Source: Telopea speciosissima
Lineage: Eukaryota > Streptophyta > Magnoliopsida > Proteales > Proteaceae
DNA length: 64,000 bases
Direction of reading: 5' to 3'
NCBI RefSeq assembly: GCF_018873765.1
Contig: NC_057925.1
Coordinates: 44,857,010-44,921,009 of the forward strand
Position numbers and translations under genes: made by a program. Shown one piece after another: positions 24,126 to 36,600 of the stretch. Position 1 is the stretch's first letter. Every line of letters starts with the position of its first letter. Below the pieces are notes generated by a model that had not been told where the DNA came from, made no database searches, and saw nothing but the letters and a program-made list of their open reading frames with translations.

Positions 24126-24743
24126 GTATCTACCAAACATCTCCAGGCCGTGATCGACTGACACGAGGAATGCAATTCTAACTCACACAAGGGCCCAAAA
24201 CAAAGAAAACTTATCTGAGTAAGGAATTGAATGAGTTGGACCCATCTCAAGTCTGAACGCAAGAAATTTGGCAAGTTGAGTTGTGGAATCCATAGACCGA
24301 TCTCAAGGAAAGAAAGGACACCTCACTAGTCCTTAGACCATCCATTCATTCCTATAAAAACCAAGGCATATATGCTATCAATAAATCATTGATAGACTAA
24401 AAAGAAAGACAATTGGGTCGATCGATCCATTCACAAGTGATCCAATATGGATTTCCCATGTCATTCTTACGCATTTCCATAGAGGTAGAATGTCTCCTCA
24501 ACTCATGAATCATTTAACTCGGTTAAGATCTCAATTCATATAAATCAAGGGGGCTTCGATTTATTCGTTGCGTTTAGAGGTGCGCTTAAAGAAAGTAGTG
24601 GTAGTGCTGTGATGGACCACTCACTCATAAAATATAAGAGAATGAGGAATGTGATTTGGCTGGAGGGAGAAGGATTTGACAGAGGAAGGAGAACTGGAGA
24701 AGGGTCAAGAGGGTCTGCAACAAAAATTGACACCACCTAAACA

Positions 24744-24912
24744 TAGTTAGACAGACGGATCAGGATCGTCTCCAGGGAGCCCTGTTGTCAGGGAGTATTC
24801 AGCGGTTGAGTTGTGTTGCACATATCTCGGCACATGCCTAGGGATATGTGTGGCATAGCCCAATGGCTGGCAACACCCTAGGCGTGCTGGGCTCTCTGGA
24901 GACAAGCTAAAG
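24744..24912. mobile_element. Foldback MITE
   Basis: Inverse arms share GTCTCCAGGGAGCCC-type and CATATCC/GGCACATGCCTAGG-type tracts. The flanking 8-mers CCTAAACA and TCTAAACA match at 7 of 8. The outermost bases are not good inverse copies, so the limits are approximate. Confidence 0.5.
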
Positions 24913-25427
24913 TCTAAACAGGGCCCACAGTCCCAGCCTGATCTGATGATCGAGGTCTTCACATGTCCCCAACTCCCCACCCCCAAGAGTGTCTTATCTT
25001 TCCATAGTGCTTACCCTCCCTCCAGCTTCTCAAATTCCTTTCACTTTCCTTTTCATGAACAACCTTCGTTAATTGGACTAGCTAGTATAAAGGATGTTTC
25101 ACAGATAACGAAAACAATACCCTCACTTGGTGGGAGAGACTTAGAAGCACAGTGCCTGTATAGGCTGTATTTCCTCTTACTAGCTTGGAAACCCTAACCT
25201 CTATATATCCAATTAACTCTAGACTTCAGATATGGTTTTGTGGGGTAGTAGTAGGAGGTCAATTATTATATATCTTATTCTATTCCAGTGCAAACATTTC
25301 TTTGGGAAAATATCTAAAAAATATTTGTTTAGTTTACTTGTCTATTTTCATCTCTGATTACATCATTCATTGCAGAGATTTTCTTTAATTTTTTTGCAGA
25401 GTAAAAGAAGCATAATTAAAAAAAATT

Positions 25428-25594
25428 TGGAACAAATTCTCATCCGGGAGTGTGACCTATGCCAATACTCCCATGAGTCTATCTCTCTCCTCCCCATGTG
25501 AAAAGACACCTCTGCCCCTTTGTTTCAAGGAGGAGAGAGATAGACACATGGGAATATTGGCGTAGGCCACACTCCCGTACAGAAAACTACTTCC
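25428..25594. mobile_element. Foldback MITE, second copy of the 16097 family, inverted
   Basis: The arms carry the same GGGAGTGTGRCCTAYGCC, ACTCCCATGAGTCTATCTCTCTCC and GTTTTCTGTAC blocks as the element at 16097-16263 but with the loop in opposite orientation. No clear target duplication is visible. Confidence 0.7.
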
Positions 25595-27210
25595 CTATAG
25601 AAAAAATTTAAGGATGTAAAATGGATTGTTACTACGAAGTTTTATTCAGAAGATCATAATAAGTATACTTGAATTGAAATGTGTGATTTGGAAGGGGAAG
25701 AAAGTGTTTTTAGGGTTTTATGTATAAAAAGAAGAATATATATGAGGAAAACTTGATGATGAAGCCTACTGGTATTTTAGTTAGCCATATGAACTAAATA
25801 GATAGATCTATATGTTGATCCATATATATGTGATTCAATCAAATGGTAATGGGTACCCAAAAGAAAAAAAAAAAAAAATTGGTAGTGATGAGTCCATATA
25901 TAGTAGCATAAAAAGTAAAGTAATGGATACGTAACCATCATCTATCTTGCCTTTCTTGTTAAAACAAACACCAAATTATGAAATACGAATGAAGAAATCA
26001 AACTAATTAACAACCATATATATATTCTTCACTTAAATCATAATAAATAATATCCATATGGATGGGTATTTGCATTAATTAAACTCATCTAATAACTAAT
26101 CATCCCCAAAAATAAAAGACAATAATAAAATACAAATTTGGAATAGTAGTTAAAGCTGTAGTAGCAGTTAAATATATAAACTAATAAAAATCCTCCCAAA
26201 GAACCACCTATGGCTGACGATCATCCAGAACCTGGTGATTGATAATCCTGCAAATCAGAAAAACAACTCATTGATCTGATGATGCAGCGGCAGTACAAAA
26301 TAGGGATGATGCATCATTGGCTGCATGCATGTTTGGAGAGAAGTAGAGCAAGGCACAGGCGGCCCCACATGGGCAGTGTGTTCAGGGCAGGGGGTAAGAT
26401 GGTCATTTCCACCCCCCTATTTGAAGAACTTGGAGGAAAAGGAGCAGATAATGATCCATTTTTAACGAGTCCCAGAAAAACTTCTGACAATCTCCAGTAA
26501 CAAAATCAATGTAAGAAACTACTGACCTCATAAACCAAGCTGTTTTGACCCAACATCTAAGGTCTAGGAAATCTTAAGTCGGCTCGAACATGGGCCACAC
26601 TTAAAAAATATTAAGATTTGCTACCAAACCTGTAACAAAAGTTCTAGCTAAAATTCCCGTTTAAAATGTCAAGATATTTCAACAACTATAGGTGGACACA
26701 CGTAGATGCAAGGAATTTCCAATCCCTTCAATTCCATGCATATTAGCGGACATGGCCACCCTACCCCCTGCCCGAACACACTACCCAAGGTACGGTAGGA
26801 TAGTCATTTCCACTCCTATGTGAGGATTTGGAAGAAATTGGAGCGGTCAGCGAATTGGAGGTGATAATTATTCCTGGAACAAAGGGTAGCATCTCCAAAA
26901 CCAGTACCACCAGAACATTTAACTAAAGGATATGATTGGCTCTGATATACCTAGACCTCCCATATTGAATAAGACTCGTACACTTTACCAAAAATAAATA
27001 AGACTTGTACTAACTACTTATTGCTCATATGAAAAAGATCAAAACCAGACAACCCATCCAATCTTGCAGCAGGGTACTCTAGGACAGGGCAGGGTCTGCT
27101 GAATCATATTTTACAGAGCATCTTGTACAATGATGCATAGGAGAATACAAGTTAGGGGAAGAAAACACACATCAAAGAATTACTCTAAACTCCTCTTCTT
27201 TTTTTTAAAA
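25595..27210. other. Region downstream of the PUX gene
   Basis: No gene is supported. Part of 27355-27624 and the right end of this stretch may be 3' UTR or termination region of the minus-strand PUX gene. Fragments related to the hairpin MITE at 22740 lie at about 26390-26460 and 26730-26880. Confidence 0.4.
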
Positions 27211-27354
27211 GGGAGATGTTCTCTGAGCAAGCAGGTAGTCTACACCCCCTCGCAGTGATTTTTTTTTAATCATTATTTCTCTTTAAAAGAATTTATATAA
27301 TAATTCATGTGAGGCGGCGTAGTAGATGCATGTTGCTCAGAGAGAAATTTCCCC
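27211..27354. mobile_element. Foldback MITE beside the PUX 3' end
   Basis: The tips GGGAGATGTTCTCTGAGCAA and, inverted, GGGGAAATTTCTCTCTGAGCAA match closely, and the next bases (GTAGTCTAC and ATCTACTACGCC) pair partly. The same TTCTCTGAGCAAG tip occurs at about 50520 beside an LTR. The middle is AT-rich. Confidence 0.6.
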
Positions 27355-27624
27355 TTTTTTACTCCTCTAGATGAACAATAACCACTCTTATTGGTCGATG
27401 TAGTGTTCTCAGAGTCCAATCATCCACTAAATAAAGACAAAATAGTTAAATTTTGAAGTATTTAATATATGCAGTATTGAAACACATATTGGGCTGGAGA
27501 TATTTCTTGAGTAATCAAAATTAGTCTTCCTTACAACCCTCTCACCAAATGATGAAAATAACTGATTCTGTCTTAAAAGTCATAATTCTGATCAGAAAAT
27601 TGTCATACCTTTCCGACAGCTAGC

Positions 27625-30600
27625 TTAGAATTTTTGGATGACCACTGAGTTAGCAAGCCCTGCCTGCTCTATTGTCTGGGTCACATTAGTAAGTTGTTTT
27701 GGAGGAAATCCCACTGTCTGTAACTGATAAGTTCCTGCCCCTCCTGGTCTTGATGCATCAATGAAGGCACGTATATCACTGATGGTATGGTGATAGTTGA
27801 ATCGTGTAACCATACGTGTGCCATCAGCCAACCTGAGCTGAATCGAGGTCGATGGCAAATTTTCATCTACAACCAGGCCCATGGATGGGGGTGGAGCGGA
27901 GTTGAGAGGAGGAGGTGGCACTGGTGCTGCTGCAGATGTGCTACTACCCAATGTTCTCCCCACACCCTGAAATGAAACTTGGCGCTTCTCTGGTTCCTGA
28001 ATGAGAATAAGAACAAAGTTAGTAATAAGGTAAAACACAGCCATTCACAAGAAGCAATTGCAATAATTAGTGTATAAGGACGCACAGGGCAATTTTGCTC
28101 CCTCCGGATGAGATTAACATGAACTGCAGACGACCTATCTGCTGGCTCAAGCTCTTCTGGACACTCTGAGTTCCTGATACTCTGCACGGTGAAAAGCAAC
28201 AAAACGTAAGTATACGACATCACATGATCACAATCATACCATCAAACAATGACCTGTCCCAAAATACATACTCTCTTTTGTCCACTCCCCTTCCCCCATC
28301 CTTTAATTTTCAGATGACGTTACAATGCGTGCAATTTGTGAGGAGAAAAGGGAGCATGATGGAACAAGGTACCACAAAGAAATGAAAAGGAAAAGCATCT
28401 GATCTTTCCCTTTTTTTTTGGGACCAACAACAGGTGAAAAGTTTACACCTCCAGCATATAACCCCCCCCCCCCCCCCACCCCCACCCCAATACTACCTTC
28501 AAGAAAGATGCATTCTCCGGATCATCAAACCTCCTCAAAGGGCCATCGTTCACAGTGAACCCATTGGTCCAAAAAACTATGTTGTGAACGATGGCCTCAG
28601 GCGGCTGAGGAGCAGTTTCCACTGTTTCCCCAGACAGTAGCCGTCCTGTTCCAGTGAAGCTTCTTGAGCTTGACGATGGATGGTGACTTTCAAGAGGTCC
28701 TTCTACAGCTCCCAACTGCCGAGCTTGACTGAATATTGCATCAACATCATTACCCTTAGACGGATCTTGAACCAGCATACCACTGAAAAATACCAATATA
28801 GCCAACTATAAGATATTTACAGTGAAAGAAAATCATTTTCATGCTGGTTTCATTTATTTTCATTTGCACCTTGCAAGGAAGATCACATTATCACAGGTCC
28901 AAGAACAAATGCTATGGCAAAAAGAACAATTAAATGAACAGCTGAGCATAGTGGAACTATATTGATGATTTATATATTTGATATTCACAGTTCAAACTCC
29001 CATCTCATGGGAAGAAAAACACTATGTCCATAGATGCTAGCATGCAACCCTGTCATTCTTTTTTTTTTTTAAATGTCACAAGGGACTTATTATGATGAGA
29101 TCCCAAACACAAGCTCATACCGAGAGGGACTGTCAATAAAGGGCATTTAACTTCCATAAATACTTGAAGGGAAAAAGCAAAAGAAATATATGAACAGCAT
29201 TTAATAAGAAGGAAAAAACCAGCCACAGTGAGCTTACACTATCAAAAATGTAGGATGTAAATCAGTTACACAATTTCAATCAATGTCTGCCACACCAGCA
29301 TTGATATGTTCAGACTTCATTGTTCAGGCTCCAACTTGTGCTTCTATGTACAAATGAGCTCTCCCTGATGCAGTTGCTCTAGCCTGGCTAGACAAACGTG
29401 AACCACTTTGGAGGCCTAAACCAAGAACCGGTCTTAAACCAGTTTTCTGGTCTGGCAAAGGTTGGTAGATTACATAGAAGATTTATTTCCATTTAATTAA
29501 TTCTCATTGTTTTAGAAGGTTGGGTAGACTACGTAGGATTTCCTTGGTAGTTTCTCTGTTTGAGTCATTGCTAACTTTGGTTAATTTGCTCTTTAAGTTG
29601 GTTTCCATTCTTGGCTTCTTGCTAGGTTTCTAATTTGATGTAATGGAGTTTTCTTCATATTCATATAATACATAGAGTGAACTCAGATTTGAAGTTTTGA
29701 AGAATCGAGTTGAGTTTATGAGGGGCCTTTGGTTTTGTGCAACTCTTCCCCCTCTTTCTTGTGTGAATCTCCCCCTCTTTCTTGTGTGAATCTCTCCCCC
29801 CCCCCCCCCCCGCGGATCTTGAACCAGCATACCACTGAAAAATACCAATATAGCCAACTATAAGATATTTACAGTGAAAGAAAATCATTTTCATGCTGGT
29901 TTCATTTATTTTCATTTGCACCTTGCAAGGAAGATCACATTATCACAGGTCCAAGAACAAATGCTATGGCAAAAAGAACAATTAAATGAACAGCTGAACA
30001 TAGTGGAACTATATTGATGATTTATATATTTGATATTCACAGTTCAAACTCCCATCTCATGGGAAGAAAAACACTATGTCCATAGATGCTAGCATGCAAC
30101 TGTCATTCTTTTTTTTTTTTAAATGTCACAAGGGACTTATTATGATGAGATCCCAAACACAAGCTCATACCGAGAGGGACTGTCAATAAAGGGCATTTAA
30201 CTTCCATAAATACTTGAAGGGAAAAAGCAAAAGAAATATATGAACAGCATTTAATAAGAAGGAAAAAACCAGCCACAGTGAGCTTACACTATCAAAAATG
30301 TAGGATGTAAATCAGTTACACAATTTCAATCAATGTCTGCCACACCAGCATTGATATGTTCAGACTTCATTGTTCAGGCTCCAACTTGTGCTTCTATGTA
30401 CAGATGAGCTCTCCCTGATGCAGTTGCTCTAGCCTGGCTAGACAAACGTGAACCACTTTGGAGGCCTAAACCAAGAACCGGTCTTAAACCAGTTTTCTGG
30501 TCTGGCAAGGGTTGGTAGATTACATAGAAGATTTATTTCCATTTAATTAATTCTCATTGTTTTAGAAGGTTGGGTAGACTACGTAGGATTTCCTTGGTAG

Positions 30601-33600
30601 TTTCTCTGTTTGAGTCATTGCTAACTTTGGTTAATTTCCTCTTTAAGTTGGTTTCCATTCTTGGCTTCTTGCTAGGTTTCTAATTTGATGTAATGGAGTT
30701 TTCTTTATATTCATATAATACGTAGAGTGAACTCAGATTTGAAGTTTTGAAGAATCGAGTTGAGTTTATGAGTGTGCCTTTGGTTTTGTGCAACTCTTCC
30801 CCCACTTTCTTGTGTGAATCTCTCCCCTCCCCCCCCCCCCCCCAACTCTGGTTCTCCTAGTTTCCCCTCTTCTTCCTAACTGGCCCTCTACCACTTCCAC
30901 TAGAGATTTATGCAGCAACAACAACAACAAAAATGATGACAGAGGTGGTCTATACACTATTATAATAATAATTTCGATGCCAGTGGGGGCAGTAACAACT
31001 TCTTTATACAAGATCTCGATGAGGGAAGAATTACAAAAGAAAATAATAGTAATAATAATAAAAAGAGAGTTGTCAACGAGAAAACTGAAGAGGTGTGTTA
31101 AGACTTAAGAAAGTGTATTGGACCCTTTGCATCGTGGAGGTACATAGGGTTATGGATGCCACGATATTGGAGATATCTCTCCCCTCTTGCGTGTCCTTGT
31201 GTGTGTTAGTTTTGGTTATTATTGTTTCCTTATTAGTCTAGGATACTATTTCCTTGTTAGAGTAGTACAAGTCAATTGGTTTCCTTTTCTACAAGTACTT
31301 GAGATTATATATATTGATTGGAGGGGGACTGCTAGAGCTCCATTCTGTGGACTCTAGCAGTCTCAGTTCTTCTTCTTCTTCTTTTTCTTCCTTGTGAATG
31401 CTGGTTATTAGTATTTGATACTGTTACATGGTATCAGAGCACTAATACCTGGTGATCTCCCTTCTTTTGATCCCTGTTTTGATAGTCCATTACAGGACTG
31501 TTCTATTCTCTGGTTGCAGCAACCTGTGCTGCCTATCTGCAAGTTACTGCCCTAGTTTATGATGATATAAAGAAAACTAGGATCTTCTACTACTACTACT
31601 ACTTTGATCTTCATGAAGGTGTATCTGGAAGTTAGTTTTACACCAATTAATGGCTGCTGTTCCAGATTCTGAGAAGTTTTTCTCCAAGTTTTGAGGTGAC
31701 ACGTACCATGGTTCAAGAACTCGGCGAGATCTCGCTTAGAACTCGTTTTTTTCCAATTAGCGAGACGAGATGGGAGGCAAAATACAGTTACATGGACTCG
31801 GTCGAGTTGAAATCTCAGTTCAACCGAGATGTGGACCAAACCCATGGTTAAAAGGGGAAAGATCTTGACCGAGACAGCCTAGATCATAGTTATCAAGGCG
31901 GGAAGGCGACCATGGCGTTTTAGAGGGTCAAAAGTCAAGGCGACACCGCCATGGCGGCAAGGCGCCCGCCATGGCGCCCAAGGCGACCAAGGAGCCTGGA
32001 CGCCATGGCGACGCCTTGATAACTATGGCCTAGATCTCGACAGAAACTCGAATGTCCCAGTGAACTCGACAGGGGAAACCAGTAGTGAGCTGATTTTTGA
32101 GCTTTTGCCACCTTGTTTCCATTGAAAACTTGCCGGAGGCATCAATTAGCATCCTACTAGCATCAAAGTTGCAAGATTTGTTACAAATCTATCTCAAATT
32201 TGAAGAATTTTGAAGGTAAACTATTTTTTCCAAAAAAATTATTCAAATCTTGGTAAAATCATGTCAATTAAAGGTATATCATATATGTTAAGATTGATGT
32301 AAAATACCCTACTTTACATTTCTAATGCTTATTTAAGTTGTTTTACATTAATTGAATGCTTTGATTGCTTTCTATTACTAAATTATGTGTAGAGTAAGGT
32401 ATTTTAGCACATCGTTGCCTACCAACCTAGGGTCCGAAGTGAAACTTCTATTTGGACTTTAAATCGGCCTAAACTAGGTCTAAAACCCACCAAAACCAGC
32501 CTTCCGAGTTCCAAAAAAAAAATGCACCAACTCACCTAGATCTCAGCCCAACTCGGTTTTTTGGTTGGGCAAAACCAGTACCGAAACTGAGTTCTTGAAC
32601 CATGACATGTACCTCCTACTCTACCAGTTGATGTTACTGATTTTTTTAGGGCTACTTGTACCTGCCTGGAGGGAGACTCTATCCAAATTTCACTCTGATT
32701 TGGTGGCCTGATCAATTGCTTCTAGTTTTCTCCACTGCACCTGCAGATGCTCAGAGCTTTTTTCAGACCTACAGTTGGCTTCATAGTTTCTAATCTGGTT
32801 ACTTGATCAACCTGCTATTTTGGGGTTTCTCCCCCCCCCCCTCCTTAGGTACTAGCTTCGATCACCATAACGGCCTCTTCTACCCAGCTGTTTGTGAGTA
32901 CTGCAAAATCACCCATACTGCTGCTGCAAGTGCTCTGTTTTGGGTTTTTTCTACTGCAATTTTTTTGGGATTATCTTCTGCCGGCTATTGTCTCTCCTCC
33001 AGATCAGTTCTACTAGTTTTTTTATTCGAGACGGCTGAAACTAAGATTCCTTCGGATACTGTGCATATTCAGATTACCACCATTAAACTGAATGGTGGTC
33101 TAAGTTAGACTGTCTAACTATCTATTATGGGCCCAAGCTGTAGAGGCCTATATTCAAGCAAATGGGAAGATGAAGTATACTACAGATGATCCTCCCTCTA
33201 ATGATCCTAAGGATCCTGCTTTTATTACTGCTCATGATGATTGGATGCGTGAGAACTCTACTATTAAAATTTGGTGGTGGAAGTGTTGAACCATCCATTG
33301 CTGCCAATGTAATGTTTCACACTCTTGCCAAAGGTGTTTGGGTAGATTTGCACAAGAAATTCTCGTAGGAGAAAAAAATTTCTCGCACTTTTGATTTATA
33401 CAAGAGGATGGTCAACTTCAAACAGGGAGATAAATCACTGAATGAGTAATTCAGTGTGTATAAAGGTATTCTTGAAGAACTCCAGATACATCAGCCCCTT
33501 GCCACTAATCTGGAGCAGTTGAAGCAACAGCGAGCTGAGTTCCATGTGGCTATATTTTTTGCTGGACTTCACCCTGATTATCAGTCCATTATAGGTCAAC

Positions 33601-36600
33601 TCCTTACTGTGGAGAAGGTACCCTCTCTCAATGAGGTCTTCCCCCGTCTTCATACTTGGTTGCACCGTCTAGGGTTGACTCTTCTCCTTCTCCTAAGGAT
33701 AGTTCAGCCTTCATTGCTGGACATGGTTGTGGTTCATCCTCTTCTGGAAGAGGCCATGGTAATTGGCGTTGTCATGGTCGTGGCCCTAGTGGCCATGGTA
33801 CTGGTGGACAGCCCACTGACAAGTCCTCAGGTCAGCGCACTTATTGTGGTAAGCTAAATCATACTATTAACACATGATGGGCCAAACATGGTCATCCAGA
33901 CTAGGTAATGAGTTAGTCAATATTGCCACTACTGAGCCTTCTCCTAAGCATGTTACTTTTGGAGACCACACTTTTGCATCTACATCAGGAGCTTCTTCCA
34001 CTGATGCTGTGTCACGAGATGACTATAATCAGATCCTTAAGCGCCTTCAACAGCTTGAGTCTGCATCCGCTTCCACTTCTACTACTACTTTAGCCCACAC
34101 AAGTAACTCCACCTTTCTTACCCCTACTTCGTCTCCTTCGTGGATTATTGATTCTGGTGCTTCCTGCCATATAACTGGTAAGTCAACTTGTTTTCTTCTC
34201 TTTCCCAAAATATTGATTCCTCTATTCTTTGATGAGGACATCATACCATCCGAGCAAGGATTCTGCATTTACCAGAGGAGACGTCGTAGATCTCAATCAT
34301 CCACTGTTTCTCTGTGGATTGACAACTAGTTTCGCAGCTACCGTATAGCTAGAGCGCAGCCTGTGGACCCCAATTGCAGCAGCTTTTATCATTAGCTAGT
34401 GTTTCTGGTTTCTGATTTCTATTTTCTATTTATTTATTATTTCTATTTCTGTTTATTTCTATTTCTATTTCGGTTTATGAGTATGTGAGGAGAGGAGGTG
34501 TTCTTTTCTATTTTCTTTATTTTTTTATGTTGTAATTGTCCCATATCCTCTTCCCCATGAGTTAGCCTTCTTCCACCATCCCCTCCCCCTGTTTAATTTT
34601 ATTGTCTTTTAGAGGTAGTTATATAACCACGCACCCCACCATTCCCTTGTTTCCCCTTTATATGCTTTGTTTTTTCTACAGATGTAAAGAAAAAGGACTA
34701 GTGAATTATTTTGAAATGGAAAAGCTGGAACTGCATTTCTTTGCTGCGTTAAGTGTCTCTCTCAATTTCTCTTCTCCTTCCTCTCGATCTCAAGGTCTTC
34801 TCTGCAACTTGTTCTCCTCTTCTATTTCTCCCTTCTTATTCTTCTTTCCCTCTCTCCCTCCTTTTTTCCTCCTCATGAATTCTGTTCCCTTCCTCTCTAT
34901 GATATTGTTTTCTTCTTCCCAACATCCCCCCACGTTACCATTTCCTTTGATTTCTTTTATCTTTCCTCTGTACAGTAACTCTAATGGACAGATTTATATC
35001 CATATGGAAGCTGGTCATCAAGCAAAGCCTAAATTTGGTTGTTTCTAATTAATTCTACTTCATTTTTTTCTCTCTACTTAATATTCCATATCAATTTTCT
35101 GTTTAGTATTTTACATTGAAACTGTTGTTATTCTAGCATGGATTTGGCTGGCCTATAATTATGTTTATGTTTGTAATGTAGTTCTAGATTGGTAGGAGAC
35201 CAACTAGAAGCCAAATAACCAGCCAGCATCTGATCTGAACAGGTAGTTCGGCTAGGCTAAAATAGGTGAAAGTGTAAAATTAGGGTTAGGTTTGATGGAA
35301 GGGTTAGGTAAGTTGACGCAGGGGAGTCTTCCAGTGAAGGTCCTGAGATGTTTTGATGGAGTTAGGTATGTAAACTTGAATGGACAGCAGATTATGTTTA
35401 GGTTTTCTGGGTTTTTGAAGAGAGAATAATGGGGGGAATCTAGGGTTTAGGATGGGAGTTTAGGGCAGGGGCTTGGATTGAGTTTCCCTAAGGGTGAGAG
35501 GGAGGTTCAGTCCACCTTAGGGCTGTTTCTGATGGTTGGTTTGGTCTGGGCAGAATTTGGGTTATGGGAATGATGCTTAGAGATGGAGGGATGCTAGGGA
35601 GTAGTTTAGAGGACTAGAGGAAGGGGGGTTTGGGTTGGGGATGATGCACTTGTTGTCTGAAAGTATTCTTGACCCTTGCAAAGAATTTCCAGCAGCTGAG
35701 TATGTATCTTCAAGAGATCGACTAGGGCAGAACTGGAGCTTGAATTGATATTGATGGAATGGGGTTGAGGAAGGCTGTCTCAGCCAGGGCATCTCACTCA
35801 TCCTATCTCAGGATTTTCACAAAGGCTCAAGCCAATATTTATTAATCAAAATTCGTGCCCAATGCTGGCCTTCCTTACAAACTTATATAGAAGACTCAAA
35901 ATAGACTTAGACACTAAAAAGGAAAGGCCTAACCCTATCCTTAACTAATAATCACTAATAAGGTAACCTAAATTGACTAAGAAAGTGAAATAGTAAAGAA
36001 AACGGAGTCAAAATAGGACTCTAACTAAACTAATGAAGTAAATTTCGTTTTCTTACTTTCTACCCATATTTTAGGCCCATTAAATTGGCCAATTACAAAG
36101 TACACCCATGGGATCAAAGTCCCAATACATATATGACCCTACCCAAAGTTTATTTTCAATAAAATAAACCCTTCAGGTGACTTATTTACATCAGTTTACT
36201 TAGCAATATTGTTATAGACTTATAGGATTCTGGGTTCCCTGTCACGTCAATAATAGATTAAGATTTTCTTAACTTTGTCAGTTTTGTAGATGACCATTCT
36301 TGCTTGACTTGGGTCTATTTGTTAAAGGACCAGTCACAATTTCTCTTTGTGTTTACCAATTTTTATCAGGAAATAAAAACTCAGTTTGATGCTTCTATTA
36401 AAATTTTTCGATCAGATAATGCACTTGAATATACTCAGCGAGAAATCTCTGAATTTTGTTTGCCTAATAGAATGATTCATCAAACCAGTTGTACATATAC
36501 CCCTCCACAAAATCGGGTCGCTGAAAGGAATAACAGACATCGATTGGGGCAGAAAATGATTTTAGGTCAAACTTAGGGTTAGGGTTTGGTTAGGGTTAGG

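Larger units (their letters stand above)
22490..24350 (-). mobile_element. 3' end of an L1-type LINE, split by two younger elements
   Basis: The 3' terminus is at about 22490, where the minus strand ends in AATAAATTGATATTACC plus a short A-rich tail. Upstream on the minus strand there is zf-RVT-like protein sequence (VPLFYCFYWAGFESRDHLFFE and AKLASYCSIAHIWMEHKFR). The LINE is interrupted by a hAT element (23249-24125) and a foldback MITE (about 22740-22922). Joining the sequence across the hAT duplication keeps the LINE-like frame, so both insertions came later. It lacks RNase H and the RT core. Confidence 0.65.

Noticed and set aside
34602..35048. Open frame of 148 codons in the Copia interior
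   Set aside because: It translates pyrimidine-rich repeats into Ser/Phe/Leu runs and has no domain; kept only as unexplained sequence.
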